Counted from the first letter of the stretch, positions 17,820 to 26,717 are shown. The stretch is 64,000 bases of DNA from Streptomyces sp. NBC_00271 (GCF_036178845.1 NZ_CP108070.1:9982001-10046000), one strand, 5' to 3'. Notes: generated by a model not told the origin, from the sequence alone. Program-made: numbers and translations.

Positions 17820-20369
17820 CTAGGCCTGGGCCAGGGCGGCGACCTCCTCGGCCGTGAGGGTCTTGCCGTACACACGGAAGTCGTCGACCGCACCCCTCAG
17901 ACAGGGGTCGGCGTACTGCGACCTGCCGAGGTACCCGGCACGGATGTGGTTGCCGAAGTAGCGTGGATCCACCGTGACCTGGGCGTTGCGCCCGACCTCC
18001 TGCCCGTCCACATACAGGACGGCGGTCCCGCCGCCGTACGTCACCGCCACATGCACCCAGCGGTCGGTGGGCAGCGGCGCGGCGTCGATGCGTTGCTCGG
18101 CGCCCGCGCCTGCGGCGGTGATGGCGTAGCGAAGGGTGCCGTCGCCGCTGAGCGGGGTGAGGAACATGTTGGCCGTGACGCCGGTGCCGAGGTCGAACAC
18201 CCTGCTCCAGACACCGGGTTGGCCGTCCAGCCGCACCCAGGTGGCCAGTGTGTAGACGGCGGCGCCCGCGAGGAGGTCGTCGGCCAGGCGTACGTACCCG
18301 TCCGTGCCGTCGAGCGCCACCGCACCACCGACGGCGCCGCCCGCCGTCCAGGCGGCACCGCCGACGAGCTGGGCCGCCTTCCCGTTCCCGGTGGCGTCGG
18401 CGGCCGTGGTCCCGGAGGTCTCGTCGAAACGGTGCCAGGCGGCGAACTCCGGTAGTGGGGGCGGCGGTTCACCGGTCAGCCAGTACACGGAGTAGTGCTG
18501 GTGGTGCACCCGGGAGATCGGCAGCAGTGAGATGTCCTCGCCGTCGGCGCGGGCGGTGAACCGCAGCGGCTCCTGCGACTCCTGCCGTAGGGATCCGGTG
18601 TCCAGGCGCGGCAGCCGCGGCATCGCCCGGTCCCCGTACGCCCCTGCCAGGACCACCGGGCCGTGCAGTACCGCCTGTACGTCGGGGTCGTCGGGCGTCG
18701 GCTCGATGACCGTGCGCATGGGCAGCGACACCTCGACCCGGTCCCCGGCGCGCCACTCCCGGTCGAGGGTCAGCCAGCTGCCGGGCTCCGGACGGTCGGG
18801 CAGGGCGCGGCCGTTGAGTGTCGCGCGGGCGTCCGCGGCCCAGGACGGGATACGGACGAGCAGCTGGTGCGCGGCCCGTCCGGCGGTGACGGTCAGCACG
18901 GTCGACGACCGGTCGGGGAAGGAGGTGGTCTGCCGCCAAGTGATGTTCCGTTCCCGCCAGTTGACCTGCGACGGGATGAACAGGTTCACCAGCAGCCGGT
19001 GCCGGTCGTGCGAGTAGACCGTGTCGGCGAACTTCGCCTGCGTCTCCATCCCGGTGCCGTGGTCGCAGGAGAAGTTGTCGTAGTCGGTCGAGTAGGCGGC
19101 CGGGTCGGTGCCCATGAAGGACGGCTGCTGCTTGAAGGCGCCGGGGCCCAGGCCCGTGTAGTAGATGTTGAAGCCGTGCGCTGCGTCCGGGTCCTGCTCA
19201 CCGAGCATCTGGTTGAACAGGGTCCGCTCGTAGTAGTCGAGCAGATCGGTGCGCCGGGGTGCGTGGAAGTGCAGCAGGCGGGTCAGCTTCAGCATGTTGT
19301 AGCTGTTGCAGTTCTCGCAGGTGTTGTTGGACAACTGGGCCGCGATGACGTCCGGTTCGTGAAAACCCTCGCCGTTGCTGTTCCCGCCGATCACGTAGGT
19401 GTGGTGGTCGGTGACGATCTGCCAGAAGTTCTCGGCGATCGTGCGGTAGCGGTCGGGCAGACCCTCCTCCCACAGGCGCAGGGCGCCGACCATCTTGGGG
19501 ATCTGGGTGTTGGCGTGCAGCCCCGCGAGCCTGTCCTCGTTCCTGGCCAGCGGGTCGAAGACGCGGGCGTGCGTGAAGCGTTCGGCGACGTCGAGCCACT
19601 TGGCGTCGCCGGTGAGGGCGTGCAGATCGGCGAGCACGTCGTTCATACCGCCGAACTCCGTCTCCAGCACCCGCTGCATCTGCTCGTGCGACAACGGCTC
19701 GGTGCGCCGGTCGACCCACTCGGCCTGGCGCAGCACGACGTCGAGGGCCTGTCCGCTGCCGGTCAGCCGGTGCTGCTCGACCAGCCCGGCCATGATCTTG
19801 TGCATCGTGTAGTACGGCGCCCATACGCCGGTCCCGGCTTCGAGGCGGTCGAAGAAGCTCTCCGGGAAGGCGGACAGATAGCCCGCGCCAAAGCCCGCGG
19901 CGGGGGAGGCGGCCTGGCACTCGGCGAGCGCCGCGACGAGCCGGTGACCCTTGTCGCGCAGGGCCCGCTCCCCGGTGTTGGCGTGGGCGAGGGCGAGTCC
20001 GGAGAGCAGATGGCCGGTCGAATGGCCGCGCAACTCGACGCTCGGGCCCTCCCAGCCACCGCACGGCCGGACGCTGCTGGGCAGGCCGACGTTGGTACGG
20101 AAGGTGTGGAGCAGTCGGTCGATGTCCACGAAGCGCAGATAGGCGGAGTTGCGCTGCTGGTTGGCTCGGAAGGCGCTGTCCAGGAGGGTCACCGAGCCGA
20201 GGGGGAACGGCTGGACGGGAGTGTTGGCGTCGTGGGCGACCGGGGCGCCCGAGGTGTTGGTCCCGGGCGAGGCGTGGGCCGTGCCGCCGTCGGCCGCGGC
20301 CAGGGTCATGGCGGCCGTGGACGTGCCGGTGACGGCGAGGAAGTGACGTCTGTCGAGTGGGGGGTTCAC
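17820..20369 (-). CDS. Secreted GH127-family beta-L-arabinofuranosidase-like enzyme with LamG domain
   Basis: About 849 residues. I use GTG 20369, preceded by GGAGGT, because it gives a twin-arginine-like signal (DRRHFLAVTGTSTAA); longer starts would add residues that do not look like coding sequence. The body matches DUF1680/GH127: RPCGGWEGP, SGLALAHANTGE, the metal/acid motif TCENCNSYNMLKLTRLLH, and GTGMETQAKFADTVY. Where the family commonly has two adjacent Cys before GTGME, this protein has S-C-D-H. The last 200 residues form a LamG/concanavalin-like jelly roll. It is the first gene of the arabinan operon and is divergent from a HAD phosphatase gene. Confidence 0.85.
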   Translation of the reverse strand: MNPPLDRRHFLAVTGTSTAAMTLAAADGGTAHASPGTNTSGAPVAHDANTPVQPFPLGSVTLLDSAFRANQQRNSAYLRFVDIDRLLHTFRTNVGLPSSVRPCGGWEGPSVELRGHSTGHLLSGLALAHANTGERALRDKGHRLVAALAECQAASPAAGFGAGYLSAFPESFFDRLEAGTGVWAPYYTMHKIMAGLVEQHRLTGSGQALDVVLRQAEWVDRRTEPLSHEQMQRVLETEFGGMNDVLADLHALTGDAKWLDVAERFTHARVFDPLARNEDRLAGLHANTQIPKMVGALRLWEEGLPDRYRTIAENFWQIVTDHHTYVIGGNSNGEGFHEPDVIAAQLSNNTCENCNSYNMLKLTRLLHFHAPRRTDLLDYYERTLFNQMLGEQDPDAAHGFNIYYTGLGPGAFKQQPSFMGTDPAAYSTDYDNFSCDHGTGMETQAKFADTVYSHDRHRLLVNLFIPSQVNWRERNITWRQTTSFPDRSSTVLTVTAGRAAHQLLVRIPSWAADARATLNGRALPDRPEPGSWLTLDREWRAGDRVEVSLPMRTVIEPTPDDPDVQAVLHGPVVLAGAYGDRAMPRLPRLDTGSLRQESQEPLRFTARADGEDISLLPISRVHHQHYSVYWLTGEPPPPLPEFAAWHRFDETSGTTAADATGNGKAAQLVGGAAWTAGGAVGGAVALDGTDGYVRLADDLLAGAAVYTLATWVRLDGQPGVWSRVFDLGTGVTANMFLTPLSGDGTLRYAITAAGAGAEQRIDAAPLPTDRWVHVAVTYGGGTAVLYVDGQEVGRNAQVTVDPRYFGNHIRAGYLGRSQYADPCLRGAVDDFRVYGKTLTAEEVAALAQA

Positions 20370-20427
20370 AACGACCTCCGCATGCCGAAGAACCGGGCGG
20401 TGGTGTCCCTTCACCGTCCCGCTCTCG

Positions 20428-20481
20428 TTCGAAATACCGAATGTTGTGCGACATGCTGTGCAACATGCAGTGCGAGGCATC
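20428..20481. promoter_or_regulatory. Candidate operator region upstream of the arabinan operon
   Basis: A dyad TTCGAAATACCGAA (20428-20441) abuts three 12-bp direct repeats: GTGCGACATGCT, GTGCAACATGCA and a looser GTGCGAGGCATC (20446-20481). ATGTTG and CAACAT (20441-20446 and 20461-20466) also form inverted arms. The stretch is AT-richer than its surroundings and lies 60-110 bp before the GH127 start, where a sugar-responsive repressor could act. Confidence 0.4.
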
Positions 20482-20615
20482 ACGGTAAGGGCTTGCTGGG
20501 TGATGTGAATAGTGCTTGTGGTGAAGGAAGTTGGCGCGAGAGGGCCACGGGTTCACAGGGGCGGGCGGCGGCTGTGGTGTGCCGGGTGTCGGCGACCCTG
20601 TCTAGGGTGGTCCGC

Positions 20616-21119
20616 GTGACGGAGAAGACCAGGGGGAAGACCAGCAGACCGCTCGCCGTGTTCGACCTCGACGGCACGCTCGCGGACAGCGCGCACCGGC
20701 AGCGGTTCCTGGAGCGCAAACCGCGGGACTGGGACGCGTTCTTCGCCGCCGCGCCGCAGGATCCGCCGCTCGCGCAGGGAGTGGCCCTGGTGTTGCGCAG
20801 CACGGAGGAGTGCGAGGTGGTCTATCTGACCGGACGTCCCGAGCGCTGCCGCCGTGACACCGTCGAGTGGCTGGCCGCGCAGGGGTTGCCCGAGGGGCGC
20901 GTCTGGATGCGACGCAACGACGACCGCAGGCCCGCCCGTCACACCAAACTGGACGTCCTGCGCCGGCTCGCGCGCGACCGCGAGATCCACGTCCTGGTCG
21001 ACGACGACGAACTCGTCTGCGACGAGGCGGAACGGTCCGGTTTCAGGGTCGTCCGAGCCCGCTGGGCCACGGCGTCCGCGGCACTGAAGGACGCACAGGA
21101 GCGGGAGGGACGGACCTAG
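20616..21119 (+). CDS. HAD-family phosphatase, polynucleotide-kinase 3'-phosphatase-like
   Basis: A 167-residue protein starting at GTG 20616. HAD motif I is FDLDGTLAD, motif II is in YLTGRPERC, a motif III lysine is in HTKLDVL, and motif IV is VDDDELVCDEAE. The short cap-less form with TGRPE is typical of the phosphatase half of T4 polynucleotide kinase-like proteins. It may dephosphorylate a nucleotide or an RNA end, but the substrate is not shown. It is divergent from the GH127 gene and stands alone, followed by about 490 bp without a gene. Confidence 0.75.
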   Translation: MTEKTRGKTSRPLAVFDLDGTLADSAHRQRFLERKPRDWDAFFAAAPQDPPLAQGVALVLRSTEECEVVYLTGRPERCRRDTVEWLAAQGLPEGRVWMRRNDDRRPARHTKLDVLRRLARDREIHVLVDDDELVCDEAERSGFRVVRARWATASAALKDAQEREGRT

Positions 21120-21609
21120 GGGCCCGTCGAGGGAGGCGAGGGGGCGCTCGGGAGTTGCCCCACGGTGGACGGGCCGGGCCGGGTCCTCCTCCTCGAAGAG
21201 GAGAGGGAGCGGTTGACGCGGTCCGGCGAAGCCGAGGGCTCCCCGTCCGGGCCGCGCACTGCTTGGCCGACTACTCCGGCCGGGGCTTCGGCGTGCGGTG
21301 GCGCCGTTGTGGGGCATCGCACGTCGGCCAGGTTCGGCCCGTCCGGTGACGCAGACCGATCCGCCCGAGATACCGCTCCCCCACAGGGCCGCCCTGCCCG
21401 GGGGCTTGTCCGGCGGATCATGCCGCAGACGCGGCGTGTGGCACGCCCTGGGGGTTCCTTGCTCGAGCGAAGCCGAGAGCTCGGGGGAGTCGGCGACCGA
21501 CGACAACGCCGCTCCGACCTGATCCGCCGGACAGGCCCTGGGGACCCGCTTTCGAGGGCCCCCGGGCGGGGTGGCCATGGGTCTTCCACGCTTCAGCAGG
21601 CCCCGGGGC
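21120..21609. other. Gene-free spacer with repeat element
   Basis: I see no convincing gene. The stretch contains several short hairpins and the inverted repeat listed separately. It separates the HAD gene from the 3' end of dodecin. Confidence 0.5.
21402..21538. repeat. Inverted repeat with 19-bp arms
   Basis: Left arm 21402-21420 (GGGCTTGTCCGGCGGATCA) pairs with 21520-21538 with one mismatch. Between them, GCTCGAGCGAAGCCGAGAGC (21461-21480) also folds back on itself. Sequences like both are, from memory, common between Streptomyces genes; they may be terminators or a small non-autonomous element. Confidence 0.5.
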
Positions 21610-21825
21610 TCAGGCGCCGTCCTCCAGGCGGAAGCCGACCTTCAGGCCGACCTGGTAGTGCTCGACCTCCCCGTCCACGATCTGCCCCCTGACCTGGGTG
21701 ATCTCGAACCAGTCCAGGTTGCGCAGGGTCTGCGAGGCCCGGGAGATCCCGTTGCGAATGGCCTGGTCGACGCCCTCGTGGGAGGTGCCTACGATCTCGG
21801 TGACCCGATACGTGTGGTCGGACAT
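21610..21825 (-). CDS. Dodecin flavoprotein
   Basis: A 71-residue protein beginning MSDHTYRVTEIVGTS. It has the dodecin pattern: an N-terminal strand, helix GVDQAIRNGISRASQTLRNL, the flavin-stacking Trp in LDWFEI, then strands QVRGQIVDG and YQVGLKVGFRLED. Dodecins assemble as hollow dodecamers that store or buffer flavins in the cytoplasm. It lies downstream of the egt operon on the same strand but behind a strong hairpin, so it is probably transcribed on its own. Confidence 0.92.
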   Translation of the reverse strand: MSDHTYRVTEIVGTSHEGVDQAIRNGISRASQTLRNLDWFEITQVRGQIVDGEVEHYQVGLKVGFRLEDGA

Positions 21826-21960
21826 GCGGGTGCTCCTCTCCGCCGTGGCGGGTGCGCCACGCGTCACTCCACGGTGCCTCACGGCGCGGCGGTGCGCGAG
21901 ATGTCGGGGCACCGTGGGTGACCCAGCGCCGGTCGACCCGATCCCAACGACAGGCCCTCA

Positions 21961-21995
21961 CCCGGGTGGCCCACCGTCGAGGCCGGCCACCCGGG
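21961..21995 (-). terminator. Hairpin terminator after egtD
   Basis: An 11-bp perfect stem (21961-21971 with 21985-21995) lies directly after the egtD stop on the minus strand. Confidence 0.7.
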
Positions 21996-22001
21996 CGGGT
22001 G

Positions 22002-22964
22002 TCAGCGGACCACGCTCAGCGACAGGGCGAAACGGCTCTCCCGGTCCGTCCACCAATGGGCCAGGTCGAGCCCCGCGGCAGCGAGTTCGCGCCGTATCCC
22101 CTCCTCGCGGAACTTCGCCGAGATCTCGGTGCGCAGTTCCTCGCCGTCGGCGAATTCGACCGCGAGGTCGAGCGCGGGGATCTTCACCGTCTGGTCGGTC
22201 AGCGACCGCAGCCGCATCTCGATCCACTCGTGCTCGTCGTCCCAGAGGGCGACATGGGCGAACGCGTCGGGGTCGAAATCGGCGCCGAGCTCGCGGTTGA
22301 CGACGTGCAGCACGTTCTTGTTGAACTCCGCCGTCACCCCCGCCGCGTCGTCGTACGCGGCGACCAGCACCGACTCGTCCTTGACGAGGTCCGTGCCGAG
22401 CAGCAGCGAGTCGCCGGGGGAGAGCAGCGCCCGTACGGACGCCAGGAACGTCTCCCGCTCGGCGGGCAGCAGGTTGCCAATGGTGCCGCCGAGGAACGCC
22501 ACCAGCCGCGGCCCCGGCGTTCCCGGCAGCGCGAGGCCGCCCGTGAAGTCGGCGATCAACGCGTGCACGCCGAGCCCCGGATGCTCGGCGATCAGCGCCT
22601 GCCCGGCCTGGGTGAGGGCACTCTCGCTGACATCGACCGGCACGTACGTGTGCAGCCCCGGCAGCGCGTCGAGCAGATGGCGGGTCTTCTCGGACGAACC
22701 GGACCCCAGCTCGACAAGGGTGCGCGCACCGGTCGTCGCGGCGATCTCGGGGGCCCGGGCGATGAGGATCTCGCGCTCCGCCCGGGTGGGGTAGTACTCG
22801 GGCAGTTCGGTGATCTGGTCGAACAGCTCGCTGCCGTGGGCGTCGTAGAACCACTTCGGCGGCAGCGTCTTGGGGGTGTGGGTGAGGCCGTGCAGGACGT
22901 CGGCGCGCAGCGCGGCGTCCGTGGCGTCCTCGGGCAGGGTGCGGGTGAGAAGGAACGGGCTCAC
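22002..22964 (-). CDS. egtD: L-histidine N-alpha-methyltransferase (ergothioneine synthesis)
   Basis: A 320-residue SAM-dependent enzyme that methylates histidine three times to hercynine, the first committed step to ergothioneine. Family marks include PPKWFYDAHGSELFDQIT at the start, the SAM motif LVELGSGSSEKTR, PVDVSESAL, AFLGGTIGNL, and the C-terminal FNKNVLHVVNRELGADF. Its length is normal for EgtD. Its ATG overlaps the egtC stop by 4 bp (ATGA), so translation is likely coupled. It is the last gene of egtABCD and is followed by a hairpin. Confidence 0.96.
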   Translation of the reverse strand: MSPFLLTRTLPEDATDAALRADVLHGLTHTPKTLPPKWFYDAHGSELFDQITELPEYYPTRAEREILIARAPEIAATTGARTLVELGSGSSEKTRHLLDALPGLHTYVPVDVSESALTQAGQALIAEHPGLGVHALIADFTGGLALPGTPGPRLVAFLGGTIGNLLPAERETFLASVRALLSPGDSLLLGTDLVKDESVLVAAYDDAAGVTAEFNKNVLHVVNRELGADFDPDAFAHVALWDDEHEWIEMRLRSLTDQTVKIPALDLAVEFADGEELRTEISAKFREEGIRRELAAAGLDLAHWWTDRESRFALSLSVVR

Positions 22965-23770
22965 GTGCTGGGCTCCTTGGTGCGTGCGGATGCCAAGGGG
23001 TCGTGCGCGCCTTCCTGCGCGTGCGGGTCCTTGAGCGGGGTGAGCAGGACATCGGTGCGGCTCGCCGCGAGCAGCGTGCGGTCCGGCACCTCCTGCCAGT
23101 GCGGGTCGTCGTCGTACGGTTCGGACGCCACGACGGTGCGGCGGCCGGGCTCGGCGAGGTACCAGAGGGTGTCGCCCCAGGCCGTCGCGGTGATCGTGTC
23201 GCCGCTTGTGAGCAGCAGGTTCAGCCGGGACCCGGGGGCCGCCTCGGCTACCTCCAGGACGGTGTCGGCCAGCGCCTGGCCCTCGTTGTCACCGGAGCGC
23301 AGCCGGTGCAGGAGCAGCGCCCAGACGAGCGCGGAGTCGCAGCGGGCCTCCAGGGACAGCAGTTCGGCCGGGGGCAGGCTTGTCACCAGTGGGGCGAGGG
23401 AGCCCGGCCAGCCCCGTACGGCGCCGTTGTGGCTGAACAGCCAGCGGTCCGCGGCGAACGGCGCCGCCGCGGCCTCCCCGTCGGCTCCCGCCACGGTGGC
23501 GTCCCGTACGGCGCCGAGCAGCGCCGTGCTCCTGACGACCCGGGCCAGGTCCGCGAACGACTGGTCGCCCCAGATCGGCCCGGGGCGCCGGTACCGCGCG
23601 GGCACCGGATCCCCTTCGGCGTACCAACCCACCCCGAAACCATCGGCGTTGACCGTCCCGTGCCGCTGCCGGCGCGGCGCCCACGACTGCCGGAACAGAC
23701 TGTGCGGCGGTTCCACGAGGAGTCGGCCGAGCGGCTCAGGCGGTCCCAGGTAGGCCAGGTGACGGCACAT
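22961..23770 (-). CDS. egtC: Gamma-glutamyl hercynylcysteine sulfoxide amidohydrolase
   Basis: A 269-residue class II glutamine amidotransferase-fold enzyme that removes the glutamyl group during ergothioneine synthesis. The start MCRHLAYLG places the catalytic Cys at position 2, to be exposed when Met is removed; this fixes the start at 23770, although the frame runs further upstream. Other family marks are NADGFGVGWY and FSHNGAVRGW. Its start shares one base with the egtB stop (TGATG), and its stop overlaps the egtD start. Confidence 0.95.
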   Translation of the reverse strand: MCRHLAYLGPPEPLGRLLVEPPHSLFRQSWAPRRQRHGTVNADGFGVGWYAEGDPVPARYRRPGPIWGDQSFADLARVVRSTALLGAVRDATVAGADGEAAAAPFAADRWLFSHNGAVRGWPGSLAPLVTSLPPAELLSLEARCDSALVWALLLHRLRSGDNEGQALADTVLEVAEAAPGSRLNLLLTSGDTITATAWGDTLWYLAEPGRRTVVASEPYDDDPHWQEVPDRTLLAASRTDVLLTPLKDPHAQEGAHDPLASARTKEPST

Positions 23771-25092
23771 CAGACGGACCCGTCGCGGGCCGTGCGGAAC
23801 CCGGAGAAGATCTGCCGCCGGATCGGATAGTCCCAGTTGCGGAAGGTCCCCCGGCAGGCCACCTGGTCCACGGCGAACGAACCGCCGCGCAGCACTTTGT
23901 ACTCCGGGCCGAAGAACACCTCCGAGTACTCCTTGTACGGGAACGCCGCGAACCCGGGATAGGGGTGCAGGTCGCTCGATGTCCACTCCCACACGTCACC
24001 GATCAACTGCCGTACGCCGAGCGGTGACGCTCCCGCGGGATAGCTGCCCGCCGGGGCCGGACGCAGATGGCGCTGGCCGAGGTTGGCGTGCTCGGGGGTG
24101 GGGTCGGCGTCGCCCCACGGGTAGCGCGTGGAGCGACCGGCCGTCGGGTCGTGGCGGGCCGCCTTCTCCCACTCGGCCTCGGTGGGCAGCCGGCGCCCCG
24201 CCCAGCGGGCGTACGCGTCGGCCTCGTACCAGCTGACGTGCAGCACGGGTTCGTCGGGCGGTACGACCTCGGTGACGCCGAAGTGACGCCGCAGCCACTG
24301 TCCGCCCTCGCGGCGCCAGAACAGCGGCGCCTCGATGCCGTGCGAGCGGATGTGGGACCAGCCCTGCGGGCTCCACCAGCGTTCGGTGTCGTAGCCGCCG
24401 TCCTCGATGAAGGCCTGGTAGGCGGCGTTCGTCACCGGGGTGGTGTCGATGAAGTAGGGCGGGACCTCGCGTCGGTGGGCGGGGCGCTCGTTGTCCAGGG
24501 CCCACGGTTCGGTGGAGGTGCCCATCGTGAACGGGCCGCCGGGGACCAGGACTTCGGCGGGTCCCGTGAACGGCGGCGCGGGAGCGGGGTCCGGCGCCGT
24601 GAGGGCGGCGGGCCCTTTGCGGAGCTGATGGGTGATCAGCATGGTCTCGTCGTGCTGCTGTTCATGCTGAGCGATCATCCCGAACGCGAAGCCCGCCTCG
24701 GTCAGCGGCGTGCCCCGGAACGCGGTGCTCTCCAGGACGTCCAGCGCCCGTCCGCGTACCTCGGCGGCGTACTGACGGGCCTCCGCGGGCGGCAGCAGCG
24801 GCAGCGAGGGCCGCTCGGATCGCGGATGCTCGAACGCGTCGTACAGCCCGTCTATCTCGGGCCGCATCGCGTCCCGCCCGGCGACCGCGCGCAGCAGCCA
24901 CAGCTCCTCCTGGTTGCCGATGTGTGCCAGGTCCCAGACCAGCGGGGACATCAACGGCGAGTGCTGCGCGGTCAGTTCGGGCTCCTCCACGCAGGAGGTC
25001 AGGAGCGCGGTGCGGTCGCGGGCCGTGGTCAGCGCGTCGAGCGCGCGCTCCCGGAGCGACTCCGGATCGGTGGGTGATGCGGGGGCGGTCAT
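23770..25092 (-). CDS. egtB: Hercynine oxygenase (ergothioneine sulfoxide synthase)
   Basis: A 440-residue non-heme iron enzyme that joins hercynine and gamma-glutamylcysteine with O2. An N-terminal DinB-like part supplies the iron-binding histidines (DLAHIGNQEE and AQHEQQHDE), and a C-terminal formylglycine-type domain follows (GGPFTMGTS, RLPTEAEWEKAARHD, GDVWEWTSS, VLRGGSF, GFRTARDG). Its length and layout match actinobacterial EgtB that uses gamma-glutamylcysteine. It starts inside the last codons of egtA (4-bp overlap), showing tight coupling. Confidence 0.96.
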   Translation of the reverse strand: MTAPASPTDPESLRERALDALTTARDRTALLTSCVEEPELTAQHSPLMSPLVWDLAHIGNQEELWLLRAVAGRDAMRPEIDGLYDAFEHPRSERPSLPLLPPAEARQYAAEVRGRALDVLESTAFRGTPLTEAGFAFGMIAQHEQQHDETMLITHQLRKGPAALTAPDPAPAPPFTGPAEVLVPGGPFTMGTSTEPWALDNERPAHRREVPPYFIDTTPVTNAAYQAFIEDGGYDTERWWSPQGWSHIRSHGIEAPLFWRREGGQWLRRHFGVTEVVPPDEPVLHVSWYEADAYARWAGRRLPTEAEWEKAARHDPTAGRSTRYPWGDADPTPEHANLGQRHLRPAPAGSYPAGASPLGVRQLIGDVWEWTSSDLHPYPGFAAFPYKEYSEVFFGPEYKVLRGGSFAVDQVACRGTFRNWDYPIRRQIFSGFRTARDGSV

Positions 25093-26387
25093 GTGCGGAT
25101 GTCCTTCCCGTCGAGCTGACCGTGGTGTCGGCTGTGGAAGCGGCTCAGCAGATCGTCGGCGGGGCAGCGGCCCCGGGCCACATAGCGGTCCGTGAACTCC
25201 GCGACGGCCTCTTGCACCTCGGCGGTGGCGCCCAGGCGGGGCAACGCCTCGGCGGCGGCCGCGAAACAGGTGGCGGCGGCCTCACGCAACTCGGGGTCGG
25301 TCAGGCCGTACCGCGCGGCGTCGTTCCACAGCGGGTTGCACGGAGCGGGCCGTGCCTCGGCGCGTTCCGCGAGGGGTTTGACGGTCCGGTAGGCGACCTC
25401 CGCGGCCTCCGGGTCGTCGAACAGCGCCGCCGTCACCGCCAGCGGCACGATCCACCCGTCGTCGCCGGGCTGCGCGTCGATCATGCGCAGTTCCAGATGT
25501 CCGCGTGGGCGGACCGGCGGGAACAGCGTCGTCAGGTGGTAGTCGAGATCCGCCCGGTCGGGCGGTGTCTCGGACCTGGTCCACGCCCGGAAGGTCAGGC
25601 CCTCCGGCACCTCCCAGGGGCCGTCCGGCGCCCGGACGCACATCACCGGCGCGTCCAGGACGTGCCGGGCCCAGGCGGCGCGCGGATCGCCGGCCAGCGA
25701 GGGCGCGGCGGATCGTCCCGGGTCCATGGCCGCCCACAGGGACTGCCGCGTGGAGCGCCAGCCCGTGTACCGGCCGCCGGCCACCGGCGAGTGCGCGAAC
25801 GCGGCCACCAGGACAGCGCCCAGCTGGTGCGCCAGCCACCAGCGGCGCCCGTGCCCCAGGGGGCCGGGCTCCTCGTACCCGGCGTCCAGGCACACCTGGA
25901 CGGAGGCGGAGGAGCACATCATGGCCCGCCCCTCCGGGCCGGCCCGGTCGAGGTACTGCTCCATGGCGTCGTAGCGCGGCTCATGGAGAAAGCGGCTCGG
26001 GGGGTTCCAGGGATCGTGGCCGTACCCGCTGAGGCCGAGACCCGCCTCGCGCAGTACCGCGCGTACCGCGTCGAGGTCGGACGAGACGGACCCGATGCAC
26101 TCCATCAGGGAGGCGGCGGGAAGGGAGCTCAGCTCCAGCTGTCCGCCGGGTTCGACGGTGAGCGCCGAACGCAGGGGCAGGGTCCGCAGTGCGGCGTACG
26201 CCGCTTGGAGTCGTTCTGGTGATGCCGGGAGCTGCGGCCGGCGCAGCTCGTGGACGAGCCATTCCACTTCGACACCGAGGGTGCGAGGCGGCCCGGTCTT
26301 GAAGCAGATGCCTCGGACCAGCGCCTCCACCTCGGCCTCGGTGACGGCGGAGCGGCGCTCCGTACAGTCACTCACCGAATCGGACAT
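25089..26387 (-). CDS. egtA: Glutamate-cysteine ligase for ergothioneine synthesis
   Basis: A 432-residue ATP-dependent ligase making gamma-glutamylcysteine for EgtB. It shows the GshA-type pattern: LGVEVEWLVHEL near residue 45, EPGGQLELSS, MMCSSASVQVCLDAG in the core, and HLELRMIDAQPGDD near the C-terminus. I start it at ATG 26387, where GGAGG lies 8 bp upstream; a longer start would add an uncharacteristic Arg-rich tail. It is the first gene of egtABCD, and the shared promoter should lie in the 220 bp before it, where a 22-bp spaced repeat is seen. Confidence 0.94.
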   Translation of the reverse strand: MSDSVSDCTERRSAVTEAEVEALVRGICFKTGPPRTLGVEVEWLVHELRRPQLPASPERLQAAYAALRTLPLRSALTVEPGGQLELSSLPAASLMECIGSVSSDLDAVRAVLREAGLGLSGYGHDPWNPPSRFLHEPRYDAMEQYLDRAGPEGRAMMCSSASVQVCLDAGYEEPGPLGHGRRWWLAHQLGAVLVAAFAHSPVAGGRYTGWRSTRQSLWAAMDPGRSAAPSLAGDPRAAWARHVLDAPVMCVRAPDGPWEVPEGLTFRAWTRSETPPDRADLDYHLTTLFPPVRPRGHLELRMIDAQPGDDGWIVPLAVTAALFDDPEAAEVAYRTVKPLAERAEARPAPCNPLWNDAARYGLTDPELREAAATCFAAAAEALPRLGATAEVQEAVAEFTDRYVARGRCPADDLLSRFHSRHHGQLDGKDIRT

Positions 26388-26520
26388 GTCGGGATCCTCC
26401 TGAGATTCCACCATGCCGCCGGCCCGACTTCTGTGGTGCCGGACCGGCATCGCTCGTCCCACCCAAGACCCTCTTGGCGGCTCGCACAAGGGTGCAAATC
26501 GTCGCTCGCGGGTTCCGGAG

Positions 26521-26553
26521 GCGCTGTTTGCCGGGCCGCGAGACGCTGTTTAC
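26521..26553. promoter_or_regulatory. Spaced direct repeat between egtA and the PARG-like gene
   Basis: GCGCTGTTTGC (26521-26531) and ACGCTGTTTAC (26543-26553) repeat with a 22-bp period, about two helix turns. They lie in the divergent spacer 134-166 bp before egtA. They may be an operator or part of promoters; no consensus -35/-10 pair is obvious. Confidence 0.3.
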
Positions 26554-26606
26554 GAGGCTGGGAAATTCCGTTGCGCCGTAGGACCAGCATCGCTCACGAT
26601 GCGTTC

Positions 26607-26717
26607 ATGGGCACGACGGGGGAATCGGCCGGGGAATTCGCCCGGGAAATGCCGGGGGGAGCGACGGGGGAGATCGCGAGGGGCGTCCTCGTGGCGCGTA
26701 CGGGGGTCGCGCCATGA
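26607..26717 (+). CDS. Possible 36-residue leader peptide
   Basis: A short frame starts MGTTGESAGEFAREM and ends at a TGA that overlaps the next gene's start (ATGA). The peptide is Gly/Glu/Arg-rich with a loosely repeated G-E-x-A-R pattern and no domain. The overlap suggests it could couple translation of the macrodomain gene, but no clear ribosome site precedes its ATG. Confidence 0.3.
   Translation: MGTTGESAGEFAREMPGGATGEIARGVLVARTGVAP

Noticed and set aside
18663..20615. Long plus-strand frame running antisense to the GH127 gene into the HAD gene
   Set aside because: It is the complement of a well-supported glycoside hydrolase; the HAD protein starts at GTG 20616.
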